Notes: a model not told the origin generated them from the letters alone. 64,000 bases of DNA from Molossus alvarezi (GCA_037176705.1 CM073890.1:97268591-97332590), one strand, 5' to 3'. Counted from the first letter of the stretch, positions 1 to 11,933 are shown. Translations and numbers: made by a program.

Positions 1-146
1 TTCCCTCCTTCCCTCCTTCCCTCCTTCCCTCCTTCCCTCCTTCCCTCCTTCCTTCCTTCCTTCCTTCCTTCCTTCCTTCCTTCCTTCCTTCCTTCCTTCC
101 TCCCTCCCTCCTTCCCTCCCTCCCTCCTTCCCTCCCTTCCTTCCTT
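1..146. repeat. Pyrimidine microsatellite (CCTT/CCCTCCTT)n
   Basis: Pure C/T on the plus strand with CCTT and CCCTCCTT units, running off the left edge of the window. A long homopyrimidine-homopurine mirror-like tract of this kind can form triplex DNA; that is inference. The true length cannot be known because it is cut by the window edge. Confidence 0.95.
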
Positions 147-2529
147 TTCTCTTTATCCCAGTCTATCTGAAATACTCCGCCACATTCACATCAGTCACAG
201 CTGTGTTCTCTATAAAAAGGATCCTCAAGGCTGAGTTAGCTAATTTCAAAATCTTGTGGGCACATCTCACATGCAGATCATAAAAGCCATACAGGATCTG
301 GTACGTCTGGGAGAGGTACTTCTGCCCCGTAATTCCTAATGTCACTGTTTCTAGGTGCATGCTTTTTATTTGAAATTTTCCCTGGTACAGATGAAAGTGA
401 GGTTGCGTTGGCTGCAGAAAGAGGGACAGAGTCCCTTCTGCTCTACAGTATAACTAAAGAGGTTTCAAAGGACATACAATTTGAAAAAACAAAACAAAAC
501 AATTAGAATAATTATTGAGGTCTAAAAATAACCATTCTTGTTTGAAATTGACCTGTCCATTTTTCACGGAAACAAGATGGAAACCTATCCATGAAGGCAG
601 GATTTCAACAGCAGAGTTTCCAGTTGTAAACAGGGAATTCCCCAGCTGTCATAAAGTTGAATAAACAAAAACTGGCTCTTTCAAAAAATCACATGTATTC
701 CAATTTTTAAAATTTTCCTAGAAAAATACAGCCTTTGCTTTTGAAAAATATATAACTATTAAACTCAGATATTTTATACATTTGATATTTACACCAGTTT
801 CGAGTCAAATGAACATTAAATTACTATAAAATAAGATATAAACACAGTTATGAAAATATTGTCCTTCTGAAAACAGTGCTATACAAAGAGGTTGAGATAT
901 TAAAAACACAGATTGCTTAACATTTTCCCCACAGGCATTAGTTCTTATGAAAGGGATACACTACACCATTACAATTAAAAATATTTCATAATGTTTTAGA
1001 AACAACTCAAATATTCCCACATTTGCAGATTCCTAATACTCATAATTTATTAGTAAATTTAGAGCATATGACACCCTTGAGGTCTAAAATTCTGTAGTCA
1101 ATAATAATGCTGTTTTCCATGATTGAAAAAATTGAGGAATGTCATAATTTTATAATTGAGCAGGTGCCACTTTTGACATAGTTATATATTTCAGTTTATT
1201 TTTTAATAAGTTTTAACTAATTGACTACATTAATTGTGATTTAATATTTTTATACTTACTAATATTTTTTTTCAGATAACTATTTTTCAGTCAGTCAGTT
1301 TGTGCTTTGCACTTCTAACTAGCTCGATACAGCTTCAGACAAAGCTAAGAGACTGTCAACAGTCAACCCCACTGTGGATTGTGTCGGAGAATGGACTCAG
1401 GCCACTCACCTGGAGACATTAAATTCAATTTCCCACACCCATAAAAATTGGTACAATAGTAGTCACTCTTCCATTTATTTAGCAGACATCATAAAGATAA
1501 ATAAGATAATTAAAGCAACCTGAACATATGGGAATAAATACATAAACCTGTGGCAGAACTATTCTCTTTATGATGATGATGATGAACAATGATCATATTC
1601 AAAAGCTGAATAATTAATGCAAACTATAAAAGACCATTTTTTTATATTGCATGCATAGAGAAACCTGAGAAACAGGGAGGAATCACACGCTGGGCAGTTG
1701 GGAAAGTCTGAGAGGCTGTATCCTGCCAGAGGCACCACAGGGTGTGGTCACTTACAACACTCTTGTCTGGCAACGCCCATGCCAGTGGGTCACAGATTTG
1801 TGTCTTTCCCACCAGCCTGTACTAAAGAAGTCTTCCTTCTTCTTACAACCAGGCGTGTTCCCTCTCAATTCTAGCAGGAGCAAAGCCCAGAGGCCTAATG
1901 GCACAAGCAACTTTTCTTCTCCAATCCCAGGAAATGTCCCTAGCATTAGGAACTTAATATTAAAATGGAACTCTCTTGTACCACCTTTACTTATGAAGCT
2001 AAAACTTGCAGACTCCGGCTTCATTACTAGTCAGATGCCAAATGTGGAAGACACTGGCTCGCCCCTGAAACAAGGCTTCGTTTCTGCACCACAGTGAGCA
2101 GTTAGGCCTTGTACTGTTTGCACCATTGAAGTTAGACACATCCCCCTTTCACATCAAAATATCACTTGAAAGTGAGTGTTGAACATCTCTGTTTCCTTCC
2201 CCATAGAACCTCAGGTCCACTAGCACTTTGACAGGGAGTCTCTCCTGATGTCCCCTTCCTGACCAGGTTTCTGTCCTGATTATTGTCTCCTTCCAGAGCT
2301 CTGTACCTATCTTTGCTAAGACAACCCAGTTAAAAATTTTCATTACCTGCAAGGTTATTTGATTAGTATCTGCCTTACCCATTGGACTTTAAATTATAAC
2401 AGATCAGGAACAGTGTTTATGTTTTACCAGATCTCATATTTAGCACACATGCATAAATAAAATAATAAAATAGAATAAAATAATAAAATACAATTGATTA
2501 TAGGATACTCAGTTATATTTGAATTTCAG
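147..2529. other. AT-rich sequence with no recognised feature
   Basis: No repeat family or gene was recognised. A minus-strand open stretch (453 to 163) and two overlapping opposite-strand open frames (1744-2097 and 1752-2024) exist, but none shows a known domain, splice context or support beyond length. The tail near 2455-2490 is A-rich (AAATAATAAA-like), as at the end of an old retrotransposon. Confidence 0.5.
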
Positions 2530-2672
2530 GTAAACAACTTTTATTTTGATTTATTTATTTTTAAAATGTTATTTGTCTATTACAGTTTACATTTAATAAT
2601 ATTTTGTATTAGTTTCAGGTATACTATATTGTTGTAGACAATCATACACTTTCCGAAGTGTTCCTCCTCCCT
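2530..2672 (-). mobile_element. L1 3' end fragment
   Basis: The stretch reads as the reverse complement of a mammalian L1 3' UTR: a T-rich start, then the recognisable 'TTGTATTAGTTTCAGGTATA' type sentence and 'GACAATCATACACTTT'. Heavily 5' truncated; edges approximate. No TSD was found. Confidence 0.65.
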
Positions 2673-3491
2673 TTAGGTAAACAATGTTGTTTATCGGAAG
2701 TTCAGATTTAACTGGGAATACTGTATTTCATCTGGCAACATTTTCTAGTTATAGTTTGACTTTCAAAGATTATCACAGTGTTAGAAACATCATAAGAGCT
2801 TAATTAAATTCTTGAATGAATGAATAAAAGGTTGTAGGAAGGTAGGAAATTACTATAAAATTAATATGTAAGAATGCATACTTGTTTACTTACAGTTAAT
2901 TACAAAAAATTTTCTTGAAATAAATTTTTAAAAACAAGGAATAATTCATTAAGTTCATAGAAAAAAACTTTTACAGAGTTAGCAATAAAAATGTCATACT
3001 ATAAAACTAATATATTATTATATGTCAACTACACTTTAATTAAAATATTTTGTTGCATGAATGAAACAAGACATTATAAATAAAAGATCTTAATATTAAA
3101 AAAAAAATTATACTAGGATTCCACCATAATTTTGACCCTGCTGATCCTTATATATAAGAAGTAACAAAAATCATATGCACACCATAGAATTAACTAAAAA
3201 CTGAATTTGAGGCAAAGGGTTTTCTGATTTTTTACAATGTTGGTTTAAATATAGTAGATGAAATTTACATAATAGGTAATTGCAGTGAAACTGGCAAGTC
3301 GCCTTTATGCTCAGGTTTTGGGTGAGCTTGGGTGTTGCTGTTCCTCATCATCATAATTGCTTCCTATAAATTACAGAGCAGATTTTTATCTTCTCAAACT
3401 TATTTTATGCTCATCTTTTTATGCTCATGAACTTGAAAAAGTAAATACTAAATGCCTATTGTAGGCAAGCCAATGTCTATAACAGATGATA
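2673..3491. other. AT-rich unassigned sequence
   Basis: No gene seen. A short stretch near 3010-3055 resembles the terminal sentence of an old L1 3' end on the plus strand, too weak to annotate separately. 3290-3360 is the only less AT-rich part. Confidence 0.4.
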
Positions 3492-3507
3492 AAAATCTAC
3501 GTGAATG

Positions 3508-3620
3508 GCCCTGGCCAGTTTGGCTCAGCGGTTGGAGCGTCGGCCTGTGGACCAGAGAGTCTTGGGTTCGGTTTCCACTAGGGGCACCTACCAAAAAAAT
3601 AAAAATAAAAAAATAAAAAA
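3508..3620 (+). mobile_element. VES SINE, tRNA-like head only (3'-truncated) with A-rich tail
   Basis: Begins GCCCTGGCC and contains the A box (TGGCTCAGCGG) and a B box (GGTTCGGTTTCC). It stops right after GGGCACCTACC (about 3590) and goes directly into an A-rich tail with T interruptions. The middle part, CT-rich stretch and normal 3' end of VES are all missing. An imperfect TSD brackets it: AAAATCTACGTGAATG at 3492-3507 and AAAATCTATGTAAATG at 3621-3636. The TSD shows this is a complete insertion of a short RNA, not a later deletion. Confidence 0.88.
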
Positions 3621-3636
3621 AAAATCTATGTAAATG

Positions 3637-4307
3637 TACTAAAGACATATAAAAAGTATACTTAAGTGTCAATACATGTATTTTTTTAAATAAAAGAATT
3701 TCCTACATTCTATAAATGTAGCAAAGGCAAAGATTGCAAAGCATAGAAAGAATCAGTTTGTGGGAGTACAGTATTTGGTACAGACATAAGGTCACAGGGC
3801 TAATTCCCTCTAATACACTGATAGCTTTGCTCCTTAGCCTCTATGATCCATATAGTATTGGCGATTTCACTTATTTGAATACTCCATTTTAAAACACTAT
3901 AAGGAAATAAATTCTATCCTAGTTTAATTTATATCACTACTACTGAGTGTAAACATACTTCTTAGAAAGAAATGAAGAGATCCAGTGACGCTTTGCTCCT
4001 TTTTTGCAATATTCTAGAAAAGCACTTTGTGGTATATGCAAGTTGAGCTACAAATTCCTTGTAGCTCCTTGTCCTTCCACAGGAGGAGCCTAATGTCCCT
4101 CCATTTGAATCTGGGCTGGCTTTAGTGAATTATTTTCTCTTTTTCTATATGTATGTTGGAACAGTGTGTGTAAGATTGGGGTTTTTTGTTGCTGCTGTTT
4201 TTATTTTTGAGTATTTGGTAGAACGTGCTGAAAAAGCCACATCTGGACTTGTTCTACTTTTGTTTTTGGTTTGTGGAGAGATTTTTTACCAGAAATTCAA
4301 ACATTTT
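3637..4307. other. Unassigned sequence with a short MaLR-like piece
   Basis: No gene seen. 4085-4135 contains the phrase TTGAATCTGGGCTGGCTTT, typical of the start of a MaLR/MLT1-type LTR on the plus strand; it fades within about 50 bases. The rest is T-rich and unrecognised. The left TSD of the next SINE is 4291-4307. Confidence 0.4.
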
Positions 4308-4555
4308 TTTTTTTTTAATCCTCACCCGAGGATATTTTTCCATTTTTTGTATAGATAGAGTGGGAGGGAGGGAGAGGAAGGGAGAGACAGACAGAAACAT
4401 CGATGTGAAGGGACACATCGAGTGGCTGCCACCGCACGACCAACCAGGGCCGGGGACAAACTGCAACCGAAGTACGTGCCCTTAGCGGGAACCGAACCCG
4501 GGTCTCTCCAGACCGCAGGCCGACGCTCTAACCGCTGAGCCAAACTGGCCAGGGC
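4308..4555 (-). mobile_element. VES SINE, full-length
   Basis: Reverse-complement VES: T-run, ATCCTCACCCGAGGAT, GA-rich stretch, then the tRNA-like head ending GCCAAACTGGCCAGGGC. A and B boxes are intact on the minus strand. It sits in a perfect 17-bp TSD, AGAAATTCAAACATTTT, at 4291-4307 and 4556-4572. It was probably mobilised by L1 enzymes, as A-tailed SINEs are. Confidence 0.95.
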
Positions 4556-4874
4556 AGAAATTCAAACATTTTAATGGTTATGGGCCTGTGAGTTGTTCTT
4601 TTTTATTCAGTTTCTAAAAAGTTCTGTAATTATTCAAATTTATTGGCATACACGTGTTCATAATATCCGTACATTACCTGTTTAAATTTTTGCATGCTAT
4701 GTCTCCCTTACATTTCGAGTGTTAATACTTTAAGCTCTCTCCTCCTCACTACCCACTCTGTCTTCCTCTCCTTCTTCATCCACCTTGCCATAGTTTTCTC
4801 AAAGAAATAGTAATTCATTTAGCCTTATTGATCCTTTTCATATGTCTTTGTTTTCTATTTCATTTTCACCGTTT

Positions 4875-4951
4875 CCTAATCTGTTAGGGAGGATGGAGGG
4901 TATAATGGACATTCCTCCCTAATCTGTTAGGGAGGATGGAGGGTATAATGG
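4875..4951. repeat. Local tandem duplication, period 43 bp, with hairpin
   Basis: The 34 bases at 4875-4908 recur at 4918-4951. The second copy starts with TCCTCCCTAA and, after a 4-base loop (TCTG), carries its exact reverse complement TTAGGGAGGA (4914-4937), a 10-bp stem. Confidence 0.85.
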
Positions 4952-5059
4952 GCTAGCAACATGTCTCACGCCGACTTAGAAACTGCACCTTTTTCCCTAG
5001 AGGGCTAAAGAAAAGTATGACATTCATGAAAGTACAGCTTCAAAAGTGAAATTCTATGA

Positions 5060-5172
5060 ATTATCTATTTTATTATTATTTATTTTTTTATAATTTATCT
5101 ATTGGGGTGACATTGGTTAATAAAATTATATAAGTTTCAGGTGTTTTAAAATGATATATTTTGTAACAAAAC
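5060..5172 (-). mobile_element. L1 3' UTR fragment
   Basis: Matches the antisense L1 3' phrase TTATCTATTGGGGTGACATT followed by GGTTAATAAAATTATATAAG and TTTCAGGTGT, widely seen in laurasiatherian L1s. Short and 5' truncated. Confidence 0.7.
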
Positions 5173-5184
5173 ATTTGGCCTTGC

Positions 5185-5775
5185 TGGAAGAGGGGTCTAG
5201 CCTTACCCCTGGCTCCAGGGAGACAATCTCTAAACTTTGGGGGATCCCAGTAATAGGAGTGTCTTTGTTATTCATGATCCATCTGAACCACATCTGTCAG
5301 TTTATGCTGGAAACATGACTTACGGTGGGTCCCTCTGAGAGCACCTGATAGTTTATCTTAACAAGATGACTCATGATGGGCTTCTTGGGCCACGTATGAT
5401 CAGCCTGCGCTCTGAAGGGTAGGGTCTAGAGACTGAATGCAACCGTGCAGGCAATTGATCAATCAGTTATTCCCAAGTAATGAAACCCAGTAGAAAGTCT
5501 GGACACAGAAGCTCAGATGAACCTCTTCAGTTGTTAACACTCCACACATGTCACATATCAATGCCTATAGGGCAAAGTGTGCTGCGGACAGTGGAAGTCT
5601 TGTGTTTGGCACTCTTCCAGACTGCTCTCTCATCTTTTGGCTGAGCTTAATGTATTGTTTTTCTGTAATAAACCACACTGTGATCATCATAGCCTCAAAA
5701 TGTTTCATGAGTCCTTCTAGCAATTTATGAAGAGTGAAGTGGTGTTGGGAAACTCCAGTTTGGACTGCCAAGTCA
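5185..5775 (+). mobile_element. Endogenous retrovirus-type LTR (copy 1)
   Basis: Shares long, diverged stretches in the same order with 7361-8285: the GTGTCTTTGTTATTCATGAT phrase, ACATCTG..AGTTTATG, ATGGGCTTC, an AATTGATCAATCAGTTATTC-like segment, and the closing TTATGAAGAGTG..GTGGTGTTGGGAAACTCC-like end. An AATAAA signal lies at 5667-5672, where an LTR polyadenylation signal is expected. The family was not assigned. Old and without coding capacity. Confidence 0.6.
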
Positions 5776-7360
5776 TATTCCATCAGACCAAGGAATGCAC
5801 TTTACAGCTCTTACTTCTAACAGTAGGAGGAGAGATGTCATCCTCAGAGTAATTGTTTGGTAGAGAATTAGACTGACAATGGGAACAGTTGTTGTTTACA
5901 ATAGGGTAGATAAAACCATGAAGGGTCGACTTAAATGCCTTCATGTGTGTGTTCTCACACTCAACATGAGGGGGCCAAGGGAGGGTCTCCATTACATAAA
6001 TTCCTCCAGTTTTTAGATAGTCTGGAGAGAAGGAAGTTTGAGAATATTCTGGCCTGACTACACATTCTTCTCACAAGAGAGGATGTTGGGGTGACTACAC
6101 TGTGTTCTGTTTTCTTTTCGTGACTTCAACTTTCCTTTTTCTTACCTGATGCAATGATCCTAGGCCCAGGTCTGCAATTGTTGGTGTCAAAAGCAGGGAT
6201 AATCCTTAAACAAAATTCTGCCACTAAATTTTTAAACCTTTATGTCAGAATTCTTAAGGGCTTGATGGGTTGTGCTCTTACCCCAGCTGGCATAAATGGG
6301 GCTGGTAGGACGTGGAACACTGGTTGTCTGTGTTTGAGATGGCCTACCAGCTATGTTCTAGGCAATCCTATTCTGTATAATGAGAGCGAACTGAGGATAA
6401 ATACTTGCTAGACTAGTATTACCATCATCAATCTGGACCTTCAGAGTGGTCAAATCTCACATCTCTTGCAAATGTGGAAATGTTTGGGTAAAACCAAACC
6501 ATTTCTGGGGAGAAAGAGTAGCTGAGGGTTAGGGAATGAATAAATGGGTTATGCAATCAGAGAAATCAAATAGTTCAACACTATGTTAAGAGAGGCTCAG
6601 AACAAAGAGTAATATTGTCTTTTAGTTCAATTATATGAGATGTTTGAAAGGGTGAATACTATCTCTGCTTTTGCTCTCTGACAAGGGTGAAGGGAAATCT
6701 GCAAACCTGAGTGGCATGATTATGGAAACATTTTGGTTATATATATGATGACAGATTGGACTAATTGTTAATCACTGAGTAGAATCTAGTAATGTGTCAG
6801 TTGACTCATTTTTTTAAGTCACATCTGTTGCTGTACCATGATACGGCATAACACTGTCATTGTTGGTAAACTCATACTACTGATATTGATGGTCACATTG
6901 GGAAATTGAGTTAAACCCTCCTAGGATGTAATACTAATGGAAAATGATTGGCCTGAGGAAGAACTGGATATAGCCAATTATCAACTAATTTTTACACTAC
7001 AGAACTCTGTACATGTTTATCATAAGGTACAAATAATGGTAAGTCAAGGGACAAAAGTATTAAAATGTTGTGATGGTTTTAGAGCATAGATTAATTATTT
7101 CTTTAAACTTATCCCTATCCCACATTGGCTCCTCCAAATGTGAGGCACATTTGCAATGATACTGTTGCTGTCTCTGCCATATGCAAGCTGTACTAAATGT
7201 GAATGCTCGACAAATATGATTCTGTAGGAGAGTATTTGCCAAAAGCCAAGAGTTGGCCTTTATAGTAAATTGTTTGGTCTGGCCTGGGGAAAGATCGAGC
7301 AACTGGGGTATTGAGGGGTGTGTGTGTGTATAACTTCTAAACTCTTTACATTTCTTCATT
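5776..7360. other. Region between two related LTRs; possible decayed retroviral interior
   Basis: No protein motif of gag, pol or env was recognised and no long open frame exists. Its position between two same-orientation related LTRs suggests the remnant interior of one provirus, but unrelated insertion of two LTRs cannot be excluded. A (TG)n tract lies at 7318-7330. Confidence 0.3.
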
Positions 7361-8285
7361 GATAAGAGTGTCTTTGTTATTAATGTCTTTGTTATTCATG
7401 ATGGGCTTCCTGGACCACATCTGATAGTTTATGGCAGCAATTTTTAACCAGTGTGCCACAAGAGTTTTCAAAACATGCAATACCTGACTATTTAGTTAGT
7501 GCACTGACTTCTTTTCCCTTAGAATGACAACAGCCAACACAACAATAGCCTTCTGGTGTGAATGCCCTGTGTTGACCCATTAATATATAGGTCATACAAT
7601 AGAGTTGCATCTTATTGGTCACATCACATAATAAGGTTGCATCTAATTGGTTAATTCTTGGTACCAGAAATCCTTATATACACCTGATTTTTTAAAAAGT
7701 CACTTTGGAGCAAAAAGGGTAAGTCATTACTATTGTTATTATTATTTTTTGTAAATCAATCACAATTATATCTCTATTTTTGTCAGATTGGCAAAAAAAC
7801 ATAATATATATTTTTGGTGTGCTACCGAATTTTAGTATTAGTTTATGTGTGCCAGAGATGAAGAAGGTTGAAAATGACTGCTGTATGCTCATGAGGTGAC
7901 TCACGCTGGGCCCACTGGGCCACAAGATACACCCTGACCTCTGGGAAATAGAGGGCTAGGGATGGAGTACAACCACAGAGATACTCAATTAATCAATTAG
8001 TCGTACCCACAAAATTAAGTCCCAGCAAGAACTCTGGGCACCAGAGCTTGGGGGAGCTTCCTTGCTGGCGATGCTCAATGCGTGCTGTCCCCCGCTGGGT
8101 GGGCGCTGGCCTCACCTTCGGAACTTTCCCACACTCCACCCTTTGCATTTCTTCCCTTGGCTGGATTTAATGTACCCTTCCCTGTACTAAATCATAACTG
8201 TGCGTACAGTAGCTCTCAGTGAATCCTGCGACTCCTTTCAGTGACTTATGAAAACCGAGAGTAGTTTGGGAACCCCCCTCCCCAC
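7361..8285 (+). mobile_element. Endogenous retrovirus-type LTR (copy 2), split by a hAT-like MITE
   Basis: Homologous in order to 5185-5775, but interrupted at 7435-7883. The LTR text resumes at about 7884 with ATGAGGTGACTCACG and GGGCCACAAG, runs through the ATTAATCAATTAGTCGTACC part and ends at TTTGGGAACCCCCC near 8273. The polyadenylation signal equivalent (about 8187-8192) has decayed. Part of the LTR just before the end is more GC-rich than in copy 1. Family not assigned. Confidence 0.6.
7435..7883. mobile_element. Nonautonomous hAT-like DNA transposon (MITE)
   Basis: The ends are imperfect terminal inverted repeats: CAGCAATTTTTAACCAGTGT at the left, and the reverse complement of the right end reads CAGCAGTCATTTTCAACCTT. 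The CAG(C/T)G..TTCTCAACC style end is typical of mammalian hAT elements. No transposase frame is present in 449 bp. It interrupts an LTR whose other copy lacks it, which fixes the borders independently. The 8-bp TSD is not clean: TTTATGGC versus TGTATGCT if borders shift by one or two bases. Confidence 0.72.
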
Positions 8286-8664
8286 CACTACCAAACCTGT
8301 AGCTGGTGCTAGAATTCTTGGGCAAACTTGGAAGTCTAAAGCACTGTGCCCTCAAATCTCATACTTTTGCTAATTCTGGAAATTATGCATGTATTTAAAC
8401 TGGAGATACTGGGCCTAACAAAATATTCAGTCTACATTTACACTGTGTGAAAATTGTTACTATTGCTCAAAGCCAAAGGACTTCAACTTATTCTTAATAA
8501 ATGCCACAAAACAAGTAAATCACATTTGGTATTTGAAGCTTACAGGAAAGTTTCTGTTAGGCAGCATAGTTGTGCTGTGACTTCACTGCTCTATTTAGAG
8601 GAACTTACATGGCTTAAAGGACCCCATGTGGCCATGCCCCCACTTCTGCCTCACCTAAGAGGTT

Positions 8665-8985
8665 TGGCACTTCAGGTCTGCTGGCCTTATTCAGTTCCCA
8701 AAACACGTCATGCTCTCTCCACATGTAGGGCATGGATTTTCCTCTTCCTGGAATATTTGCCATCAAACCTTCACTTGATTTATTAGTGTTTACGTTTCAG
8801 ACCTCAGCTCAATTCTCGTTTTCCAAAGGAAGTTTTCCCTGATTGCCACAGAGTACTGTTCCACCCTCAGGACTCTGCACTTCTCCTGTACACACTGTAC
8901 GGCAGTCGTGATAATTGATGTCTGTCTTTCTTACTAGACTGTAAACTCAGTGACAACAGAATTGCCCATTTTATTCCCATTTACT
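8665..8985 (-). mobile_element. L2 fragment
   Basis: Reads as antisense L2 3' region: CTTCCTGGAATATTTGCC, CAGACCTCAGCTCAA, TTTTCCCTGATTGCC and TACTAGACTGTAAACTCAGT are diverged versions of well-known L2 phrases in this order. Edges approximate. Confidence 0.65.
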
Positions 8986-11479
8986 GAATGGTTACTATAA
9001 GGCAGGTACTGTGAGGTAGTCATCATTTAATTTATAATTAAATTAATTACTTCACTGAATTTATATAATTCTGAGTCAAATGTCGTCATCATTTCTCTGT
9101 TTACAGAAAAGGAACATTTCAAGAAGACATAAATTAATATAAACAGTGTTACACACTGGAATGTAGAAAAGCTAAGATTAGAATCCATGCATTTTGATTC
9201 TAGGTTCTATAATTTTAAACCACTCTATTATAGTTGATGTTCCATGATACTTGTTAAAGAAACAAACAAAACTTTAAAAAGTGGTTAATAGAATACTCTG
9301 CTGTGCTTTACAATTATTACTACATCCACAGATATAGATGATAAACTTCCATTCTCATACCAAACTTCCATTTTATCTTTTACAAACAAGAATATACTCT
9401 GGAATCTTACTGAGCTGTACAGATATTAGCGAGGGAAACTTGTTCCCAATAAAAGCACCAGATGTACATCATTTTGCAGTATATGAAATTGGTATTTTGA
9501 AGCAAAACTAATAATAATAATAATAAGTTCAGTATCAGTTATATTATATAGTTCCAGCCAATAAAAAACATTTTTGGGTTAACAGAAATCCAAATCATCA
9601 CTTTCCCCCTAAATTCAATGAACATCTGAGGCAGGCTGGGTCCTCTGCAAGAGGGAACTTCTTACCAGGTTACAATACACAGAAAACCCACCCAGAGAAA
9701 CTCACAGACAGTATATCTGTGAGAAACCACTGCCCTTTGCTCCTTAGAACTTGCTGAGATCATTGATATCTTGTGTTGGGTGTGATTGACACTCAGAACT
9801 CGGTACTTCTCCCTCCGTCAGTGTCTTGGAAGACATTCTGGCAGAGGGTCTTCAGGCCTGGCTGTCACTCATTTCCCTGTAGGTATTATTAGCGATGAAA
9901 AATAGGAAATAAACAAACAGCAATAAAAAAAACCCACCAAAGTTAATAGTCACCTTTACATTTTTTAACAATCAACACATTTCAAAAACCTATTATGTGT
10001 AAATGTCAGCAATACACTTTTTGACTGAAGAGCAAAAGCAAAACAAAAACAGGAGATGCTTATCTATGTTACACAAACCCTCCACTCAAGCTCAAATGTT
10101 AAGGTTTCTTTGGAGTTCACACCAGATTCTTTGTTGAAGTAGTTTTAGAACCAAACCAAACCAAAATGGAGCATATTTTTTATCATTTCCTTTGCTATGA
10201 TTGCTGACTTCAAAGTTTTCACCACCTCACCTTTCTTGAGAACCTGAGTTCTCATAGTCTCTGTTGGCAGGACATGTTGGATGGAGTTGCTGGAATTTAA
10301 AAATTGACTTGGTCGTCGGTGGGGACATCATTATTTTCTGTGCTTTGTAAAAATACTATGACGTTTTATTCTAATCCTAACAATACTTTTAGAGGCATTA
10401 AGGCAATTGGTATTTCTTTCCTTGCTTTCAAATAATTGACATGACCAGAGCTGGTAGCCAAATGTTGGAAGACCCTTTTCCTCCTGATGCTCTTGGTAAG
10501 TTCTTCAGAAGTTTGTTCCTAACATTCCTGGTGCAGTTCACAGTTTATGCTTATGGATTGTGTGACACCCTCCTTCCTCTTAAATTGCCTGGAAAGAGCA
10601 TAGATTTGGGAGTGAGATTGATTAGCATGACTTCATCGATAACATTAGCTATTCAAAAGAGTATTGTAAGGAATAAATAAAAGTGCTCTGTAAATCTTAA
10701 ATGCAAAGTTTTAGTGCCCACATTAGACATTCAGTGTTTTCTTCCTCTTCTCTTTCCTTCAGTGTAGTTTGCTTTCTACGAAGGTCCATGGGTGACTCTA
10801 ATGCCCGTTCTGTGGAGGCCACTGTCTCCTCTCTCATTTCTTACATCTAGGACTCTGGTCTCTATTTGTTCCCGTAAGTATGACGAAAGTCCTTGGCTTT
10901 TCTTATCCTTGGAGAATCTTCTGGAAATCTTCAAGTTTAGACTCATGTTTGGTTTCAAGTGACACCGTTCTTAACCATTGGCACAACCTCTTGGCACTTA
11001 GGGTTTCTCTAAAATATAGCTTCTCCGACCTTGGTTTTCTTCTATTTTGCCAAGAAACTCCATTAATTTTATTTATAGCTGGGCTTTCTATGAAATGTGA
11101 CCATTACCTAAGAGAACGTGGACATTAACCCAAGAAAATAGGTGTGTAAAACTCTATTTAAATTGACCTTAGACCCTTCATGAAGCAAGCCCAAGTATTG
11201 GCCCCGTGGTAAACTTCATGTCAGGGTGATATCATGCAAGTGTTTTGGGCCAGTCCTTGGAGAAAACTGGTTAGCAGTGACTAGTCGGGTCTCTCTCTGA
11301 TACTCATCTCTCTACATCCAAGAAGTCTGGCAACAGCCTCAAGTTTTCCTTGCTGTCTACTGATTCAGTATTTACACAGCACCTACTATTGTCAAGCTCA
11401 GTGACAAGCACTGACGATCGAAAAATAAACAGCTTATGTTTGGGATTGAGTAAGTTTATTATCTTTTTTCTGATAATAA
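8986..11479. other. Unassigned sequence
   Basis: No gene or convincing repeat over most of this stretch. 9000-9130 has weak MIR-like phrases, 9509-9523 is a short (AAT)n, and 11365-11410 resembles the CACCTACTATTGT..CAAGCTC piece of a MIR or L2. Open frames at 10441-10680 and 10880-11128 show no recognisable domain. Confidence 0.4.
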
Positions 11480-11690
11480 ATTAACAGCTGATTCCTACTA
11501 TGTGAGAGGCACTATTCTAATTGCTGTACATAAGAACTCTTTTTCTATATACTGTGAAGCTGGCAGATACGATAGTGATCTCTATTTTACAGATGAGGAA
11601 CCTGAAACACAGAGAGGCTAAGCAGTTTATCTTCGGTCACACGGTAGCAGGTGGCTGGGCCAGGACTTGACTCTCGGCTAGCAAACACTG
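11480..11690 (+). mobile_element. MIR SINE
   Basis: Contains the MIR sentence in order: CTACTATGTGAGAGGCACTA, TTCTAATTGCTGTACATAAG, TTTTACAGATGAGGAACCTG, AGAGGCTAAGCAG, GGTCACACGGTAGCAGGTGG and CCAGGACTTGA. Well preserved for an element of this age. Confidence 0.85.
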
Positions 11691-11933
11691 TCAATGTCCT
11701 GCCACAGCATTCCCCGGCCTACTTCTGAGCTCTCTGGTGCGGAGGGACCAGGTTTCCATGGTAGGCTTCCTACACGACAGCCGTGTCCAGATGTCAGCCT
11801 GCCGCTTTCTCCGGTTGGTGTTTGAGCTTGCTCGGCTCCCAGGGGAAAGCTGAGACATGCCAGCTCTCTCATGTGTCCAGTGGGAACTCTGTGGGGAACG
11901 GATGGGGCAGTAAACACTCTGGTCCCTCATTTT

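Noticed and set aside
163..453. Minus-strand open stretch of about 97 codons with a plausible-looking protein composition
   Set aside because: No family recognised, no clear splice sites or start context; one such frame is expected by chance in 64 kb read in six frames.
4254..4543. Recurrent frames reading MAQRLERRPAV..DPGSVPAKGTY at many sites as a conserved small protein family
   Set aside because: They are translations of the VES tRNA-like head on one strand and recur only because the SINE recurs.
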